From NCBI RefSeq assembly GCF_018905915.1, contig NZ_CP064782.1:1922001-1986000 (forward strand): a DNA stretch of 64,000 nt, in the 5' to 3' direction. Numbering within the stretch: position 1 is the stretch's first letter; each line of letters opens with the position of its first letter. Positions 25,258-34,238 of the stretch are shown here, piece after piece. Made by a program: the position numbers and the translations under genes. This DNA comes from Azospira inquinata. GTDB taxonomy: Bacteria > Pseudomonadota > Gammaproteobacteria > Burkholderiales > Rhodocyclaceae. The notes beneath the pieces are model-generated. The model was not told the origin of the DNA and made no database searches. It saw nothing but the letters and a program-made list of their open reading frames with translations.

Positions 25258-27109
25258 GGACGGCGGGCAGCAGACTCTGTAACAGGGCCCGGAGTTTCGC
25301 CGGGCGTACCGGATGGGGCAGGGTCTGCCAACGGGGATTGGCGCAGCTTTCCCCCGCCGGGCAGATGAGAATGCCCGAGGCCTCGGGGGCGTCCGTCAGC
25401 AACTCAGCCAAAACGCTGCCATTGCCGATGGCCAGGAACACCCCTTGCCCGGCCGCACTCATGGCCTCCCGGGCCGCCTCCGCCGAGGGGGCATTCACAT
25501 AGGGCAGATTCCACTCGCTGAGCCAGTGGCCCAGGGTTTGGGCGGTGGCGGACATGAAGCCCGTGCCGTAGCAGGGCAATACCACCCGGGGGCTGGGGGC
25601 GGGGGCTTCCGCCTCGGCGGCGGCCAGGGGCAATTGAAAATAGAAGCAGCTGCCCCGCTCCGGTGCCGACTTGAGATGGATGGGGGCGCCCATGGCCTTG
25701 GCTAGCCGATCCACAATGGCCAGCCCCAGGCCCAGGCCCTTGTGCTGCTCCCGGGCCTTGTTTCCCACCTGGAAAAATTCCTGAAAAATGGCTTCGTGGT
25801 ACTGGGGGGCGATGCCGATGCCGCTGTCCCGCACTTCCACTTGAATTTGATTCCCCCGACGCCGGGCGGCCACCAATATGGTGCCCTGGGCCGTGTATTG
25901 CAGGGCGTTGGCCAGCAGATTGGCGAGCACCCGTTCCACCAGGGCCTGATCTCCCAGGAGCCAGTAGGGGCCGGGGCGGCAGTGCAGGCGCAGGCCCTTG
26001 TCCCGGGCCCCGGCCTGGAAGGCCGCTTCAATGCGGGCAAATAGTCGGGCCACGGGAAAGGGCTTGGGTTGGGGATGGATACCGGCTACGTCGAGGCGGG
26101 ATATGTCCAACAGGGCGCTGAGCAGCTCGGACATGGCGGTAATGGAAGAGGCGATCTGGCCCGCCAGGCGCTGGCCGTCGGCGGGCAGGGGGGAGTGTTG
26201 CAGATCGGCGACGAACAGGTTCAGCGCGTGGAGCGGCTGGCGCAGGTCGTGGCTGGCGGCGGCGAGAAAGCGGGATTTGGCCAGACTGGCCCGTTCCGCT
26301 TCGGCCCGCTTTTGTTCCAGCTGGGCGGTGGCTTCCCGGATGCGGGTTTCCAGATTGCTGCGGGAGGTATCCAGCTCCTCCGCCATGGTGTTGAAGCCTT
26401 CTTCCAGACGCTGCATTTCTCCGCCCCCGTCCGCCGGCAGCCGCAGGCGCAGATTGCCCTTGCGGATGTCCGCCACGCCCCGTTCCAGGCGCAGGATGGG
26501 GCGGGTTACCTGACGCACCAGGATGGTGGCCAGAAGACTGGTGCCGGCCACGGTCAGGGTGACAATGGTGAGGATGAAAATCACCGTGTCTTTCTTGCGC
26601 TGCTTGACCGAATCCTTGGACACCTCCACCGCCACCCAGCCGAGGAGGGCCGGGCGTCCCGGATTGGCGGTGAGGTTATCCACTAGGAAGGGGTCCTGCA
26701 TTTCAAACCGGTGTTGCAGAATGGGGGCGATGAGGCGCAGGTGCTCCTCATCATCCTCCGCTACAAAGCTGGTGGTCTGTCGGGGCAGGGGATGGAGGCT
26801 GCCGGGCAGGGCGCCGCTGGAAGCCAGGGGGTCTCCCTTGGCATCGAACATTTCCACCGCGCCCACGTGGGTTTCGTCCAGGGCGGCCAGGGCGATACCG
26901 TTCAGAGTCTGCCGGTCCCCGGTAAAAGTGCTGTATTCCGCAATGGCCGCCAGCTGGCGGGCCAGCCCCAGGCCGTATTCCCGCAGATCCCGATCCACGT
27001 CCCGGGCGGAGGTGTAGATGAAGTAGCCGGAGAGCAGGGCGGCCACGCCGATGGCGGGGGCCAGGGCGAGAAGAAGGATGCGGGCGCGGATGCCCCAATT
27101 CTTGAACAT
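25247..27109 (-). CDS. membrane sensor histidine kinase with degenerate C-terminal receiver
   Basis: A 620-aa kinase. Order: membrane helix (9-32), a periplasmic sensor of about 145 residues, a second helix (175-198), HAMP, coiled coil, HisKA with the phospho-acceptor His287 in FLAAASHDLRQPLHAL, then an ATPase domain (N box LLANALQYT, G1 DSGIGIAP, G2 HKGLGLGLAI). Residues about 507-615 have receiver-like spacing, but the acidic pocket and acceptor Asp are missing (VVLPCYG for the acidic pair, VFLAIGNGS for the Asp strand), so it is probably a pseudoreceiver. It is 9 bases after the methyltransferase-like gene and converges on the LuxR regulator. Confidence 0.9.
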   Translation of the reverse strand: MFKNWGIRARILLLALAPAIGVAALLSGYFIYTSARDVDRDLREYGLGLARQLAAIAEYSTFTGDRQTLNGIALAALDETHVGAVEMFDAKGDPLASSGALPGSLHPLPRQTTSFVAEDDEEHLRLIAPILQHRFEMQDPFLVDNLTANPGRPALLGWVAVEVSKDSVKQRKKDTVIFILTIVTLTVAGTSLLATILVRQVTRPILRLERGVADIRKGNLRLRLPADGGGEMQRLEEGFNTMAEELDTSRSNLETRIREATAQLEQKRAEAERASLAKSRFLAAASHDLRQPLHALNLFVADLQHSPLPADGQRLAGQIASSITAMSELLSALLDISRLDVAGIHPQPKPFPVARLFARIEAAFQAGARDKGLRLHCRPGPYWLLGDQALVERVLANLLANALQYTAQGTILVAARRRGNQIQVEVRDSGIGIAPQYHEAIFQEFFQVGNKAREQHKGLGLGLAIVDRLAKAMGAPIHLKSAPERGSCFYFQLPLAAAEAEAPAPSPRVVLPCYGTGFMSATAQTLGHWLSEWNLPYVNAPSAEAAREAMSAAGQGVFLAIGNGSVLAELLTDAPEASGILICPAGESCANPRWQTLPHPVRPAKLRALLQSLLPAVPTA

Positions 27110-27118
27110 GTAAATCGG

Positions 27119-27937
27119 CTATGACGATGGCTTCGGGGAGTCCGGATTCTCGGCGCTTTGCCGGGCGACCGCAAGGGCCTGGCGCAGGCTTTCGGCCCGA
27201 TAGCAATAAAGCCGGGTGGTGCGCCGGTCCTCCAGGGTTGCCGTCCAGTCGGCCTCGGCCCAGGGAATGGGGAAACTGTTGCTGACCAGCAGGCCGTCCG
27301 CCGGCATTTCCTCTGCCGCCTTAACCCCCAGTTCCGCCATGGGCTCGGGGGAAAGGAAGGTGTACACCCAGTTTTCTTCTGCCAGGGAGCGTTGCCAGAG
27401 GTCACCGAATTCCAGCCGCACATTGGCTTTGCCCCGCCCCCGCAGATGACCGATCAGCCAGGTGAGGGGGGCGTTTTCCAACCCCCGGAGTTGCCAGTCC
27501 GGGCGTTGCCGGGCAATGGGATAAATGAGGCTGCCGATTCCGGCGCCCAGATCTAGCAAGGCGGTTTTGTGCTGCTGCTCCCCCATGGCTAGGAGGGCCT
27601 GGGCGGTGATGGCATTGGAAAAATACAGGGGCACCCGGCCCGTTACCGCGCCCCGGTAAACCAGCATGAGAACCATGAATGCCACCAGATACACCAGGGG
27701 CGGCAGGTGGAGCTGGGCGGCTCCGTAGGCCAGGGGCACGAAGAGGCAATGGATCAGGCGCCACCACCAGGGTTGCCGGGTCAGCCAGGCCAGAAATCCG
27801 GCGCAGCCCCCGATGGCCAGGGACAGGGGGAGCCAGGGCCAGGGGCCAGCATGGAGACCGTAAATAGGCCAGGCCAGGGACAGGACCAGGATGAAGGCGG
27901 CAAGTTGCAGGGTCAGTTGGCGGGTGGCGGGTGGCAA
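27119..27937 (-). CDS. membrane-anchored class I methyltransferase-like protein
   Basis: A 272-aa protein with about four N-terminal hydrophobic segments (residues 8-95), followed by a soluble domain containing LLDLGAGIGSLIYPIARQRP (SAM-binding motif I) and LRGLENAPL (motif II). It is therefore a Rossmann-fold methyltransferase-like protein tethered to the membrane; substrate unknown. The only in-frame start after the upstream stop is a TTG at 27937, with no strong ribosome binding site, so expression may be low. It lies 9 bases upstream of the histidine kinase, in the same direction. Confidence 0.72.
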   Translation of the reverse strand: MPPATRQLTLQLAAFILVLSLAWPIYGLHAGPWPWLPLSLAIGGCAGFLAWLTRQPWWWRLIHCLFVPLAYGAAQLHLPPLVYLVAFMVLMLVYRGAVTGRVPLYFSNAITAQALLAMGEQQHKTALLDLGAGIGSLIYPIARQRPDWQLRGLENAPLTWLIGHLRGRGKANVRLEFGDLWQRSLAEENWVYTFLSPEPMAELGVKAAEEMPADGLLVSNSFPIPWAEADWTATLEDRRTTRLYCYRAESLRQALAVARQSAENPDSPKPSS

Positions 27938-28227
27938 GGGGCGTTAATCCATAGGGTTAGGGATTCTATTTTACGTGCAAGCCCGGTAAAACGGTCCCCT
28001 TCCCGGCCGGGGAGCCGGGTGGGGCGGGAAGGTCCGCCCCGTGAATTTCCCGGGAAAACGGTTAAGCTACGCCATAACGAAGTTCGGCGTCGGTGTGGGC
28101 GCCCGCTCCCCGGGGGGCGGAGCCGCTGACGAAAGATCGGACAATAAATACAGGAGGAGGGGGAGTTTTGCCCCTGTCCCCGGTCCGGCACCCATTGATC
28201 CGGGGCCGACCTTCGGGATCACTCAGG

Positions 28228-31200
28228 ATGGGGGAGAAAGTATTGCCCGATGTTTGGCTGGCGGTGATTTGGCAGGTGCTCTGCGGCGGTGGGATGGTTC
28301 TGGCGATGGGGCGGGGAGCCCCCCTGCTCCGGCGCCTGGCCTGGATGCTGTTTATCAGCCTGCCGGTGGCAGATTGCGCCCGTCGGCTGGTGATCAGCCT
28401 GGGCGGGGAAGGGGCCGTGTCCGGCGCCTGGCATCCTGCCTGGACCGTGGCGGGTTTGGTGTCGGGCCTGCTCCTGGCCGGATGGCATCGGACCTGGCCC
28501 GCCTGGGCCTGGGCCTTATGGGGGGCAAGCCGTTCCCTGCTGGCCCTGCTGGCCCTGACCCTGGTACTGCTGGCGGCTTACGGAGGAGGACGCCCGCCCC
28601 CGGATGCCTTAGGGGATGACCCCTCCCGGATTTTTTCCCAAGTACTGGATCAGGAGTCTCGCCGGGCCTTGGCCGAGGGCCGCTTTGCCCCCACCGAGCC
28701 CTTGTCTCCCGGCACCCGGCTGGCTTTGCTGGGGACCGGGGCCGGGGGGGCGAACGGATACTGGTGGGAATATTCCTCCCAAGGCTGGCGCCTGCTGTTT
28801 CGCTCCGGAGAACGCTGGGAAGGCCGGGCACTGCCCGTGACCAGCGCCTACTGGCGCAGTCTGGCGCCGGACTTTGTCACCCAGGTTTGCCCCACGGTAC
28901 CCGGCGGGGCTTGCCGGGTACTGGCCGACCGGGGGAATTGGGAAATGGGGGCGCCCGCCCGGGTGGCGTCCGTTGCCTCCCCGGACGCCACCGAGATGGC
29001 GGATTGGGGCTGGACCTTCCGTTTCGAGCCCCAGGGGCCGGAGCAACGTTACCCCCTGCCCGTGGCCCTGGGCTGTTGTCTGGCCGGGGTGGGGGCCTAC
29101 GGGGGTGGCCGGATGTGGCTGGTGCGGCGCCGGCGCTTTCGCCGCAAGGCCCGGCAGGCCGCTAGGTGGTATCAGAACTGGCGCTTTCTCCTGGAACATT
29201 TCCCCGACCCGGTGCTGGCCTTTGACGGCAAGGGCATCATCCTGCACCGCAATCCGGCCGCTGCTCGCCTGCTGGCCCCGGGGGGGCGGCTGGTGGACCT
29301 CCTTCCGGATTTAATGGATCTGGATTGGGCCGCCTTTCCTCTGCTTTCGCCGGCCCAGGTGTTTGCCCGCATTGCGGCCCGCACCGGGCGCCTGGGGGGG
29401 GTGCATAGGAGCGGCAAGGTGTTTCCCCTGGAGGTCTATTTCTATGCCATGGATGGGGCGGCGGGCTACCCCTTCCTGGCGGTCATGCGGGATGCCTCTT
29501 CCCTGAGCCTGGCCAAGGAACAGCTCAACCAGCGGGAAAATCTGCTGCAACGGGTGCTATCCGCCCTGCCCGTGGGGGTCTGGGTGGCCGATGCGGCGGG
29601 CAAAATTCTTCTGGAGAATGAGGCGGCCCGGGACATCTGGGCTGGCCATATGCCCTTCGACGGCACCACCCCCTATCGGGCTCGGCATCTGGTGGGGGGG
29701 CGGCTGGGGGAGCCCCAGGACAATCCCCTGCTGCGGGCCCTGGCCGGGGTGACCGTGGCGCCCCCGGAAACCGTGGAAATCTGGCGGGGCGATGGTTCCG
29801 CCCGCACCGTACTGAGTTCCGCTGTGCCCCTGGTTTTTCCCGAGGGCAAACGGGGCGGCGCCATTGTGGTACAGCAGGATGTGACCGCCCTGCGCACGGC
29901 GGTGGATGAACTGAAATTTTCCGTGAATCTGCTCCAGCGCCTGTTCGGCAGCTCCCCCGTGGCCATGTGCGTGGTGGATTTGAGCGGCCGCTATCTCATG
30001 GTCAATGCCACCTTCTGCCACTTCCTGGGCATGGAGGAGGGGGAGTTGTTACAGCGCACCGCCTGGGAGGTGACCTATGAGGAGGACATTCCCCTGCGCC
30101 AGGAAGCCTGGGTCTCCCTCTTCGCCGGGGGAGAGAGCGCTTTCCAGTGTGAGATCCGTTACCGGCACCGGCTGGGGCACCCCCTCTGGGGCTGGCTGAC
30201 CACCACCCTGGTGCGGGACGAGGGGGGGCATCCCCTCTATCTGATGTCCCAGATGTTGGACATTACGGAGCGCAAGGCCATGGAAAGCCGCCTCCAAGCC
30301 CGGGAAGCGGCCCTTTCCCTGGCCCAGCGCATTGGTCGCCTGGGCTTCTGGGAATGGCATCCGGCGACGGACGAACTGATCTGCTCCGACGAGGCTATCC
30401 AGATGCTGGGATTGCCCCCCGGCCCCAAGGGGGGCATTGCCGACCTGTTCCTGACCATGGCTGCCAAGGACGTGCGGGCCATCGAAGCGGCCCTGTCCCG
30501 GGCGGTGCAGGACGGCACCCCTTCGAGTCGGGACTGCACCCTGTCCCTGCCCGCCTACGGGGCTCGGGACCGGGTGCCTCGCATTGTCCATTGGCAGGTA
30601 GAGGTGCTCTCCGGGGCCGGGGGGGTGCCCCGGCTGGTGGGTACGGTGCAGGATATTTCCGACCGCAAGGCCATTGAGGCGGAACTGCGGGTTTCCAGCC
30701 AGAATCTGCGCCGTTTGTCCGCCTACCACGAGCAATCCCTGGAACAGGAGCGCAAACGCATTGCCCTGGAATTGCACGATGAACTGGGCCAGTACCTGAG
30801 CGGTCTGAAAATGTCCCTGTCCGTGCTACGCCTCTCCCATCCGGATGATGGGGCCATTCAGGGGAAGGCCCAGGAAATGGGCCAGCTGGTGGGGGAATGC
30901 TTCCGGGTGGTGCGCCAGGTGGTGAGCAATCTGCGCCCTTCGGCGTTGAATCACGGTCTGGTGGCCGGGATCGAATGGCTGGTCCAGGAATTCCGCCGCC
31001 ACACGGACATGGAGTGCGGCTTCCGTCGGGAAGGCCCGGAGCCGGATCTGGGGGAATTCGAGGCCACCACCCTGTTCCGCATTGTGCAGGAATCTCTGAA
31101 CAACGCGGCCCGCCATTCCCTGGCCCGTTCGGTGAATATCGGCCTGTTTTTCGGCGAAAAGGTGATCTTATTGAAAATCGACGACGATGGCCGGGGCTTC

Positions 31201-31344
31201 GATCCGGACCATCTGCCCCCCGGCAAAGCCTTTGGTCTGCTCGGCCTCAAGGAGCGAGCCACAAGCCTGGGGGGCGTATTTCGCTTAAAATCCGCACCGG
31301 GACAGGGAACTCACATTTCCTTGTCCCTCCCCATCGCCCGTTAG
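28228..31344 (+). CDS. multi-PAS sensor histidine kinase (HisKA_3 type)
   Basis: A large sensor kinase of 1038 aa. The N-terminal third has about four membrane helices and an extracytoplasmic loop of roughly 150 residues that I cannot match to a known sensor domain. About four PAS/PAC modules follow between residues 325 and 815 (PAC ends DITERKAMESRL and DISDRKAIEAEL are visible). The kinase core is of the NarX/UhpB type: ERKRIALELHDELGQYLSGL with the acceptor His850, and an ATPase domain with IVQESLNNAARHS and IDDDGRGFDPDHL. I start at ATG 28228 with GGGA 9 bases upstream. The partner regulator starts 6 bases downstream. Confidence 0.9.
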   Translation: MGEKVLPDVWLAVIWQVLCGGGMVLAMGRGAPLLRRLAWMLFISLPVADCARRLVISLGGEGAVSGAWHPAWTVAGLVSGLLLAGWHRTWPAWAWALWGASRSLLALLALTLVLLAAYGGGRPPPDALGDDPSRIFSQVLDQESRRALAEGRFAPTEPLSPGTRLALLGTGAGGANGYWWEYSSQGWRLLFRSGERWEGRALPVTSAYWRSLAPDFVTQVCPTVPGGACRVLADRGNWEMGAPARVASVASPDATEMADWGWTFRFEPQGPEQRYPLPVALGCCLAGVGAYGGGRMWLVRRRRFRRKARQAARWYQNWRFLLEHFPDPVLAFDGKGIILHRNPAAARLLAPGGRLVDLLPDLMDLDWAAFPLLSPAQVFARIAARTGRLGGVHRSGKVFPLEVYFYAMDGAAGYPFLAVMRDASSLSLAKEQLNQRENLLQRVLSALPVGVWVADAAGKILLENEAARDIWAGHMPFDGTTPYRARHLVGGRLGEPQDNPLLRALAGVTVAPPETVEIWRGDGSARTVLSSAVPLVFPEGKRGGAIVVQQDVTALRTAVDELKFSVNLLQRLFGSSPVAMCVVDLSGRYLMVNATFCHFLGMEEGELLQRTAWEVTYEEDIPLRQEAWVSLFAGGESAFQCEIRYRHRLGHPLWGWLTTTLVRDEGGHPLYLMSQMLDITERKAMESRLQAREAALSLAQRIGRLGFWEWHPATDELICSDEAIQMLGLPPGPKGGIADLFLTMAAKDVRAIEAALSRAVQDGTPSSRDCTLSLPAYGARDRVPRIVHWQVEVLSGAGGVPRLVGTVQDISDRKAIEAELRVSSQNLRRLSAYHEQSLEQERKRIALELHDELGQYLSGLKMSLSVLRLSHPDDGAIQGKAQEMGQLVGECFRVVRQVVSNLRPSALNHGLVAGIEWLVQEFRRHTDMECGFRREGPEPDLGEFEATTLFRIVQESLNNAARHSLARSVNIGLFFGEKVILLKIDDDGRGFDPDHLPPGKAFGLLGLKERATSLGGVFRLKSAPGQGTHISLSLPIAR

Positions 31345-31350
31345 CGCTCC

Positions 31351-32007
31351 ATGCCCAAATTCTCCGCAGCCATCCAAATCTCCGTCATCATCGCCGACGA
31401 TCACGCCATTGTGCGCGGCGGTTTGCGACAGATCATGGCCATGACCTCCGATCTCAAAGTGGTGGGGGAAGCTCGCAGCGGCGATGAAGTGCTGGAATTG
31501 GCCAAGGGCCTGCAACCCGACGTGCTGCTGCTGGACATTTCCATGCCCGGTTGCCACGGGGTGGATCTGGTGCAGCGCCTGAAGGTGGCCTATCCCCGGT
31601 TGCCCATCCTCATTCTCTCCATGCACAACGAGGGCCAGATCGTGGCCCGCATGCTCAAGGTGGGGGTCTCCGGTTACATCACCAAGGATGCGGAGCCGGA
31701 AATACTCCTGGCCGCCGTGCGTAAAGTGGCGGGGGGCGGGCGCTTCATCGACCCTTCCCTGGTGGACACCATGATTTTCGACGGAGCCCACCACCACGAT
31801 TCTCCCTACGATCTCCTCTCCGATCGGGAGTTGCAGGTACTTCAGCTCCTGGTGTCCGGGATGCCGGTCACCGAGGTGGCCGACTCCCTTCATCTCTCCG
31901 CCAAGACCATCAGCACCCACAAAACCCGGCTGATGCAAAAACTCCATCTGGGCTCCAATGCGGACATGGTCCGCTACGCCATCCGCCACGGCCTGATCGA
32001 GGGCTGA
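31351..32007 (+). CDS. LuxR/NarL-family response regulator paired with the multi-PAS kinase
   Basis: A 218-aa regulator. The receiver starts SVIIADDHAIVRGGL, with phospho-acceptor Asp62 in LLLDISMPGCHG, ILILSMHNEG and ITKDAEP (Lys). The DNA-binding domain has LSDRELQVLQLLVSGMPVTE and HLSAKTISTHKTRLMQKLHL, resembling the UvrY/GacA/NarL group. It starts 6 bases after the kinase gene, so the pair is a classic two-component operon. The adjacent chemosensory operon 269 bases downstream is a possible but unproven target. Confidence 0.93.
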   Translation: MPKFSAAIQISVIIADDHAIVRGGLRQIMAMTSDLKVVGEARSGDEVLELAKGLQPDVLLLDISMPGCHGVDLVQRLKVAYPRLPILILSMHNEGQIVARMLKVGVSGYITKDAEPEILLAAVRKVAGGGRFIDPSLVDTMIFDGAHHHDSPYDLLSDRELQVLQLLVSGMPVTEVADSLHLSAKTISTHKTRLMQKLHLGSNADMVRYAIRHGLIEG

Positions 32008-32104
32008 GCTCCTAAAGGCCTGTATGACTCCGGTTTAGTTAGCTATATGACGTTTGCTGTAGGAAAACCCCGAATCAGGGTGTAAGACTTTCCGAAGCGG
32101 ATTT

Positions 32105-32259
32105 AAATGTCGGCTGATAGCTGGACTGGTTTCTGCAATGCACCATGAATACATCCTTCATGCCAAGCGGAAACCATGAACCAGCCGTTTCAAATTGAAC
32201 GCAGCCATGGCCTTGCTTCCCTATCCGGAATTGCGGATCGGGCCGAAACGTCGGCTGAT
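32105..32259 (+). promoter_or_regulatory. intergenic region with a 14-base direct repeat upstream of the chemosensory operon
   Basis: The 269-base gap before the first receptor gene has AAAYGTCGGCTGAT twice, at 32105-32118 and 32246-32259, in the same orientation with one mismatch. An inverted TTCATG/CATGAA pair lies near 32158-32180. These could be regulator sites; no clear sigma-28 promoter is seen. Confidence 0.35.
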
Positions 32260-32276
32260 CAGGTCGGAGATCGACC

Positions 32277-33443
32277 ATGACTCAGGGCATCGGGCATCGT
32301 CTGGGATGTTGGGGGCTGCCCCCCCTGCTGGCCCTGGGGGCCATGCTGCTTGCCTCCCTGCTTCCTTCTTCCTTGCTGGCCTGGGGTGTGGCCCTGGGCT
32401 TGGCATTGGCCGCGGCTTGGCTCCTGGATTGGAGTCGGCCTCGGAACGAACTTCCTCCCCTGCCGGAGGAGGTGGCTACAACCCCGGCGGACGCCCCCTC
32501 CGCCGGGGTGGTGGGCCTGGATGACCTTTGCCGTCAGGTGCTGCCGGTATGGGGCGACCATCTGGGCACGGTACGCCACCAGGCAGAAGACGCCATCGCG
32601 ACTCTTTCTTCCCAATTCTCCACCCTGGCCCAGCGCCTGGATGCGGCGGTGCAGGCTTCCCGCCACGGGGTGGAAGGCCGGGACGGGGGCGGCCTGGGGG
32701 CGGTGCTGGATGACAGCCAGAACCGTCTCGCCGGGGTGGTCCAGTCCCTGCGCGCTTCCCTGGACAATAAACAGGTCCTGCTCAAGGACATCGGGGAATT
32801 GAACGCCCTCACCGAACAATTGCATGCCATGGCAGAAGACGTAGGCAAGATCGCGTCCCAGACCAATCTCTTAGCCCTGAATGCGGCCATTGAAGCGGCC
32901 CGGGCGGGGGAAGCGGGGCGGGGGTTTTCGGTGGTGGCAGACGAAGTGCGGAAGCTCTCCAACGAATCAGGGCAGACCGGTTCCCGGATACGGGAAACGG
33001 TGGGGGTGGTGAACAGCACCATCGCCTCGGCCCTGGCGGCGGCGGAGCAATACGCCAAAGAAGAACAACAGGTGATCAGCACGGCGGAAGGCGAAGTGGC
33101 GGGGGTGCTGGAAGGCTTCCGGCGTTCCATGGAAAGCCTGGGGGAAGCCTCGGCCCACCTCCAGGAAGAATCCGCCGGCATCGGCAGCGAAATCGCCGGG
33201 GTACTGGTATCCCTCCAGTTCCAAGACCGGATCGACCAAATCCTCTCCCACGTCTCCCGGGACATGGACAAACTCAAAGACCTACTGAGCCACCCGGACA
33301 CGGACGAAGGCCAGGTGCCGGACGCCCGGAGCTGGCTGGGAGCCCTGGAAGACACCTACACCACGGCAGAACAACACGCCGTGCATCACGGCAATGCCCC
33401 GGGCGGCAGCCAACCAGAACCGGCGGGCATCACCTTTTTCTAG
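32277..33443 (+). CDS. methyl-accepting chemotaxis protein without a periplasmic sensor domain
   Basis: A 388-aa chemoreceptor. Two hydrophobic segments (about 12-50) form a hairpin with almost no periplasmic loop, so sensing must be cytoplasmic or membrane-based. The signalling tip is clear: [20 protein letters not shown] (residues 192-211), then [17 protein letters not shown]. Near the C-terminus, [14 protein letters not shown] (313-326) places Asp317 and Gln321 with the spacing of the CheZ phosphatase motif. The start has GGAGA 7 bases upstream. It is the first gene of the chemosensory operon, 13 bases before cheY. Confidence 0.9.
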   Translation: MTQGIGHRLGCWGLPPLLALGAMLLASLLPSSLLAWGVALGLALAAAWLLDWSRPRNELPPLPEEVATTPADAPSAGVVGLDDLCRQVLPVWGDHLGTVRHQAEDAIATLSSQFSTLAQRLDAAVQASRHGVEGRDGGGLGAVLDDSQNRLAGVVQSLRASLDNKQVLLKDIGELNALTEQLHAMAEDVGKIASQTNLLALNAAIEAARAGEAGRGFSVVADEVRKLSNESGQTGSRIRETVGVVNSTIASALAAAEQYAKEEQQVISTAEGEVAGVLEGFRRSMESLGEASAHLQEESAGIGSEIAGVLVSLQFQDRIDQILSHVSRDMDKLKDLLSHPDTDEGQVPDARSWLGALEDTYTTAEQHAVHHGNAPGGSQPEPAGITFF

Positions 33444-33456
33444 GAGAGCGCAACCC

Positions 33457-33825
33457 ATGGCTAAAACGATCCTCATCGTGGACGACTCCACCTCCCTGCG
33501 GCAGGTGGTCAAGATCGCCCTCAGTGGCGCGGGCTACGACGTGATCGAAGCCTGCGACGGGGTAGATGCCCTAAGCAAGCTGGACGGACGGAAAGTACAT
33601 CTGGTGGTGAGCGACGTGAATATGCCCCGGATGGACGGCATCACCTTCGTGCGGCAACTGAAACAAAAGCCCGGCTACCAATTCACACCGGTGATCATGC
33701 TCACCACCGAATCCGAAGCGGAAAAGATGAAACAGGGCCAAGCCGCCGGGGCCAAAGCCTGGGTGGTGAAACCCTTCCAGCCAGCCCAGATGCTGGCCGC
33801 GGTGGGCAAGCTGGTGATGGCCTAA
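33457..33825 (+). CDS. CheY-like single-domain response regulator
   Basis: A stand-alone receiver of 122 aa. It starts MAKTILIVDDSTSLRQVV with the acidic pair Asp9-Asp10, acceptor Asp53 in LVVSDVNMPRMDG, Thr in VIMLTTESE and Lys in AWVVKPFQP. Start at ATG 33457 with AGGAGA upstream; the longer frame overlaps the receptor gene. It is presumably phosphorylated by the CheA encoded two genes downstream. The output (motor, pili or an enzyme) is not evident, since no motor gene is nearby. Confidence 0.93.
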   Translation: MAKTILIVDDSTSLRQVVKIALSGAGYDVIEACDGVDALSKLDGRKVHLVVSDVNMPRMDGITFVRQLKQKPGYQFTPVIMLTTESEAEKMKQGQAAGAKAWVVKPFQPAQMLAAVGKLVMA

Positions 33826-33901
33826 AGCAAATTCCCAAGCGGCGGATCGCCGCTCCACACCCGGAAGTTCAAACATTCATGGATAGATGAAGGGGGGCTT
33901 C

Positions 33902-34228
33902 ATGTCGCTACGTATCGAGCAACAAGGGCAAATCAGCCGGGCCATTCTGGACGGAGAACTGACCATCTACAGCGCCACGGACGTGAAAGACGCCCTGATG
34001 GGCGAACTGGAACGCTGCCAGGAAATGGAAATCGACCTGTCCGGCGTGGAAGAAGTGGATACGGCAGGGTTTCAAGTGCTGATCCTGGCCAAGCGGGAAG
34101 CGGCCAAAGCCTTAAAGACCCTGCGCATGGTGGCCCACAGCCCGGCCACCCTGGAAGTGCTGGAACTGCTGGACATGTCCGCCTATTTCGGAGATGCCCT
34201 GCCGGTGAAAGAAAACTGGGCAGCGTAA
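33902..34228 (+). CDS. STAS-domain protein of the chemosensory operon
   Basis: A 108-aa single STAS domain, the fold of anti-sigma-factor antagonists. The core MEIDLSGVEEVDTAGFQVLI shows the usual acceptor loop, with Thr in the position where SpoIIAA has its phosphorylated Ser (DTAG against DSSG), so phosphorylation is still possible. I chose ATG 33902 with a strong AGGGGGG 5 bases upstream. It sits between cheY and cheA with a 10-base gap to cheA. STAS proteins in chemosensory operons are known in some alternative pathways, but the role is not settled. Confidence 0.87.
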   Translation: MSLRIEQQGQISRAILDGELTIYSATDVKDALMGELERCQEMEIDLSGVEEVDTAGFQVLILAKREAAKALKTLRMVAHSPATLEVLELLDMSAYFGDALPVKENWAA

Positions 34229-34238
34229 AGGAGCGGAC

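Noticed and set aside
32008..32276. Sigma-28 flagellar promoter before the first chemoreceptor
   Set aside because: TAAA-like and GATA-like pieces occur but not at the required spacing; I could not support a sigma-28 site.
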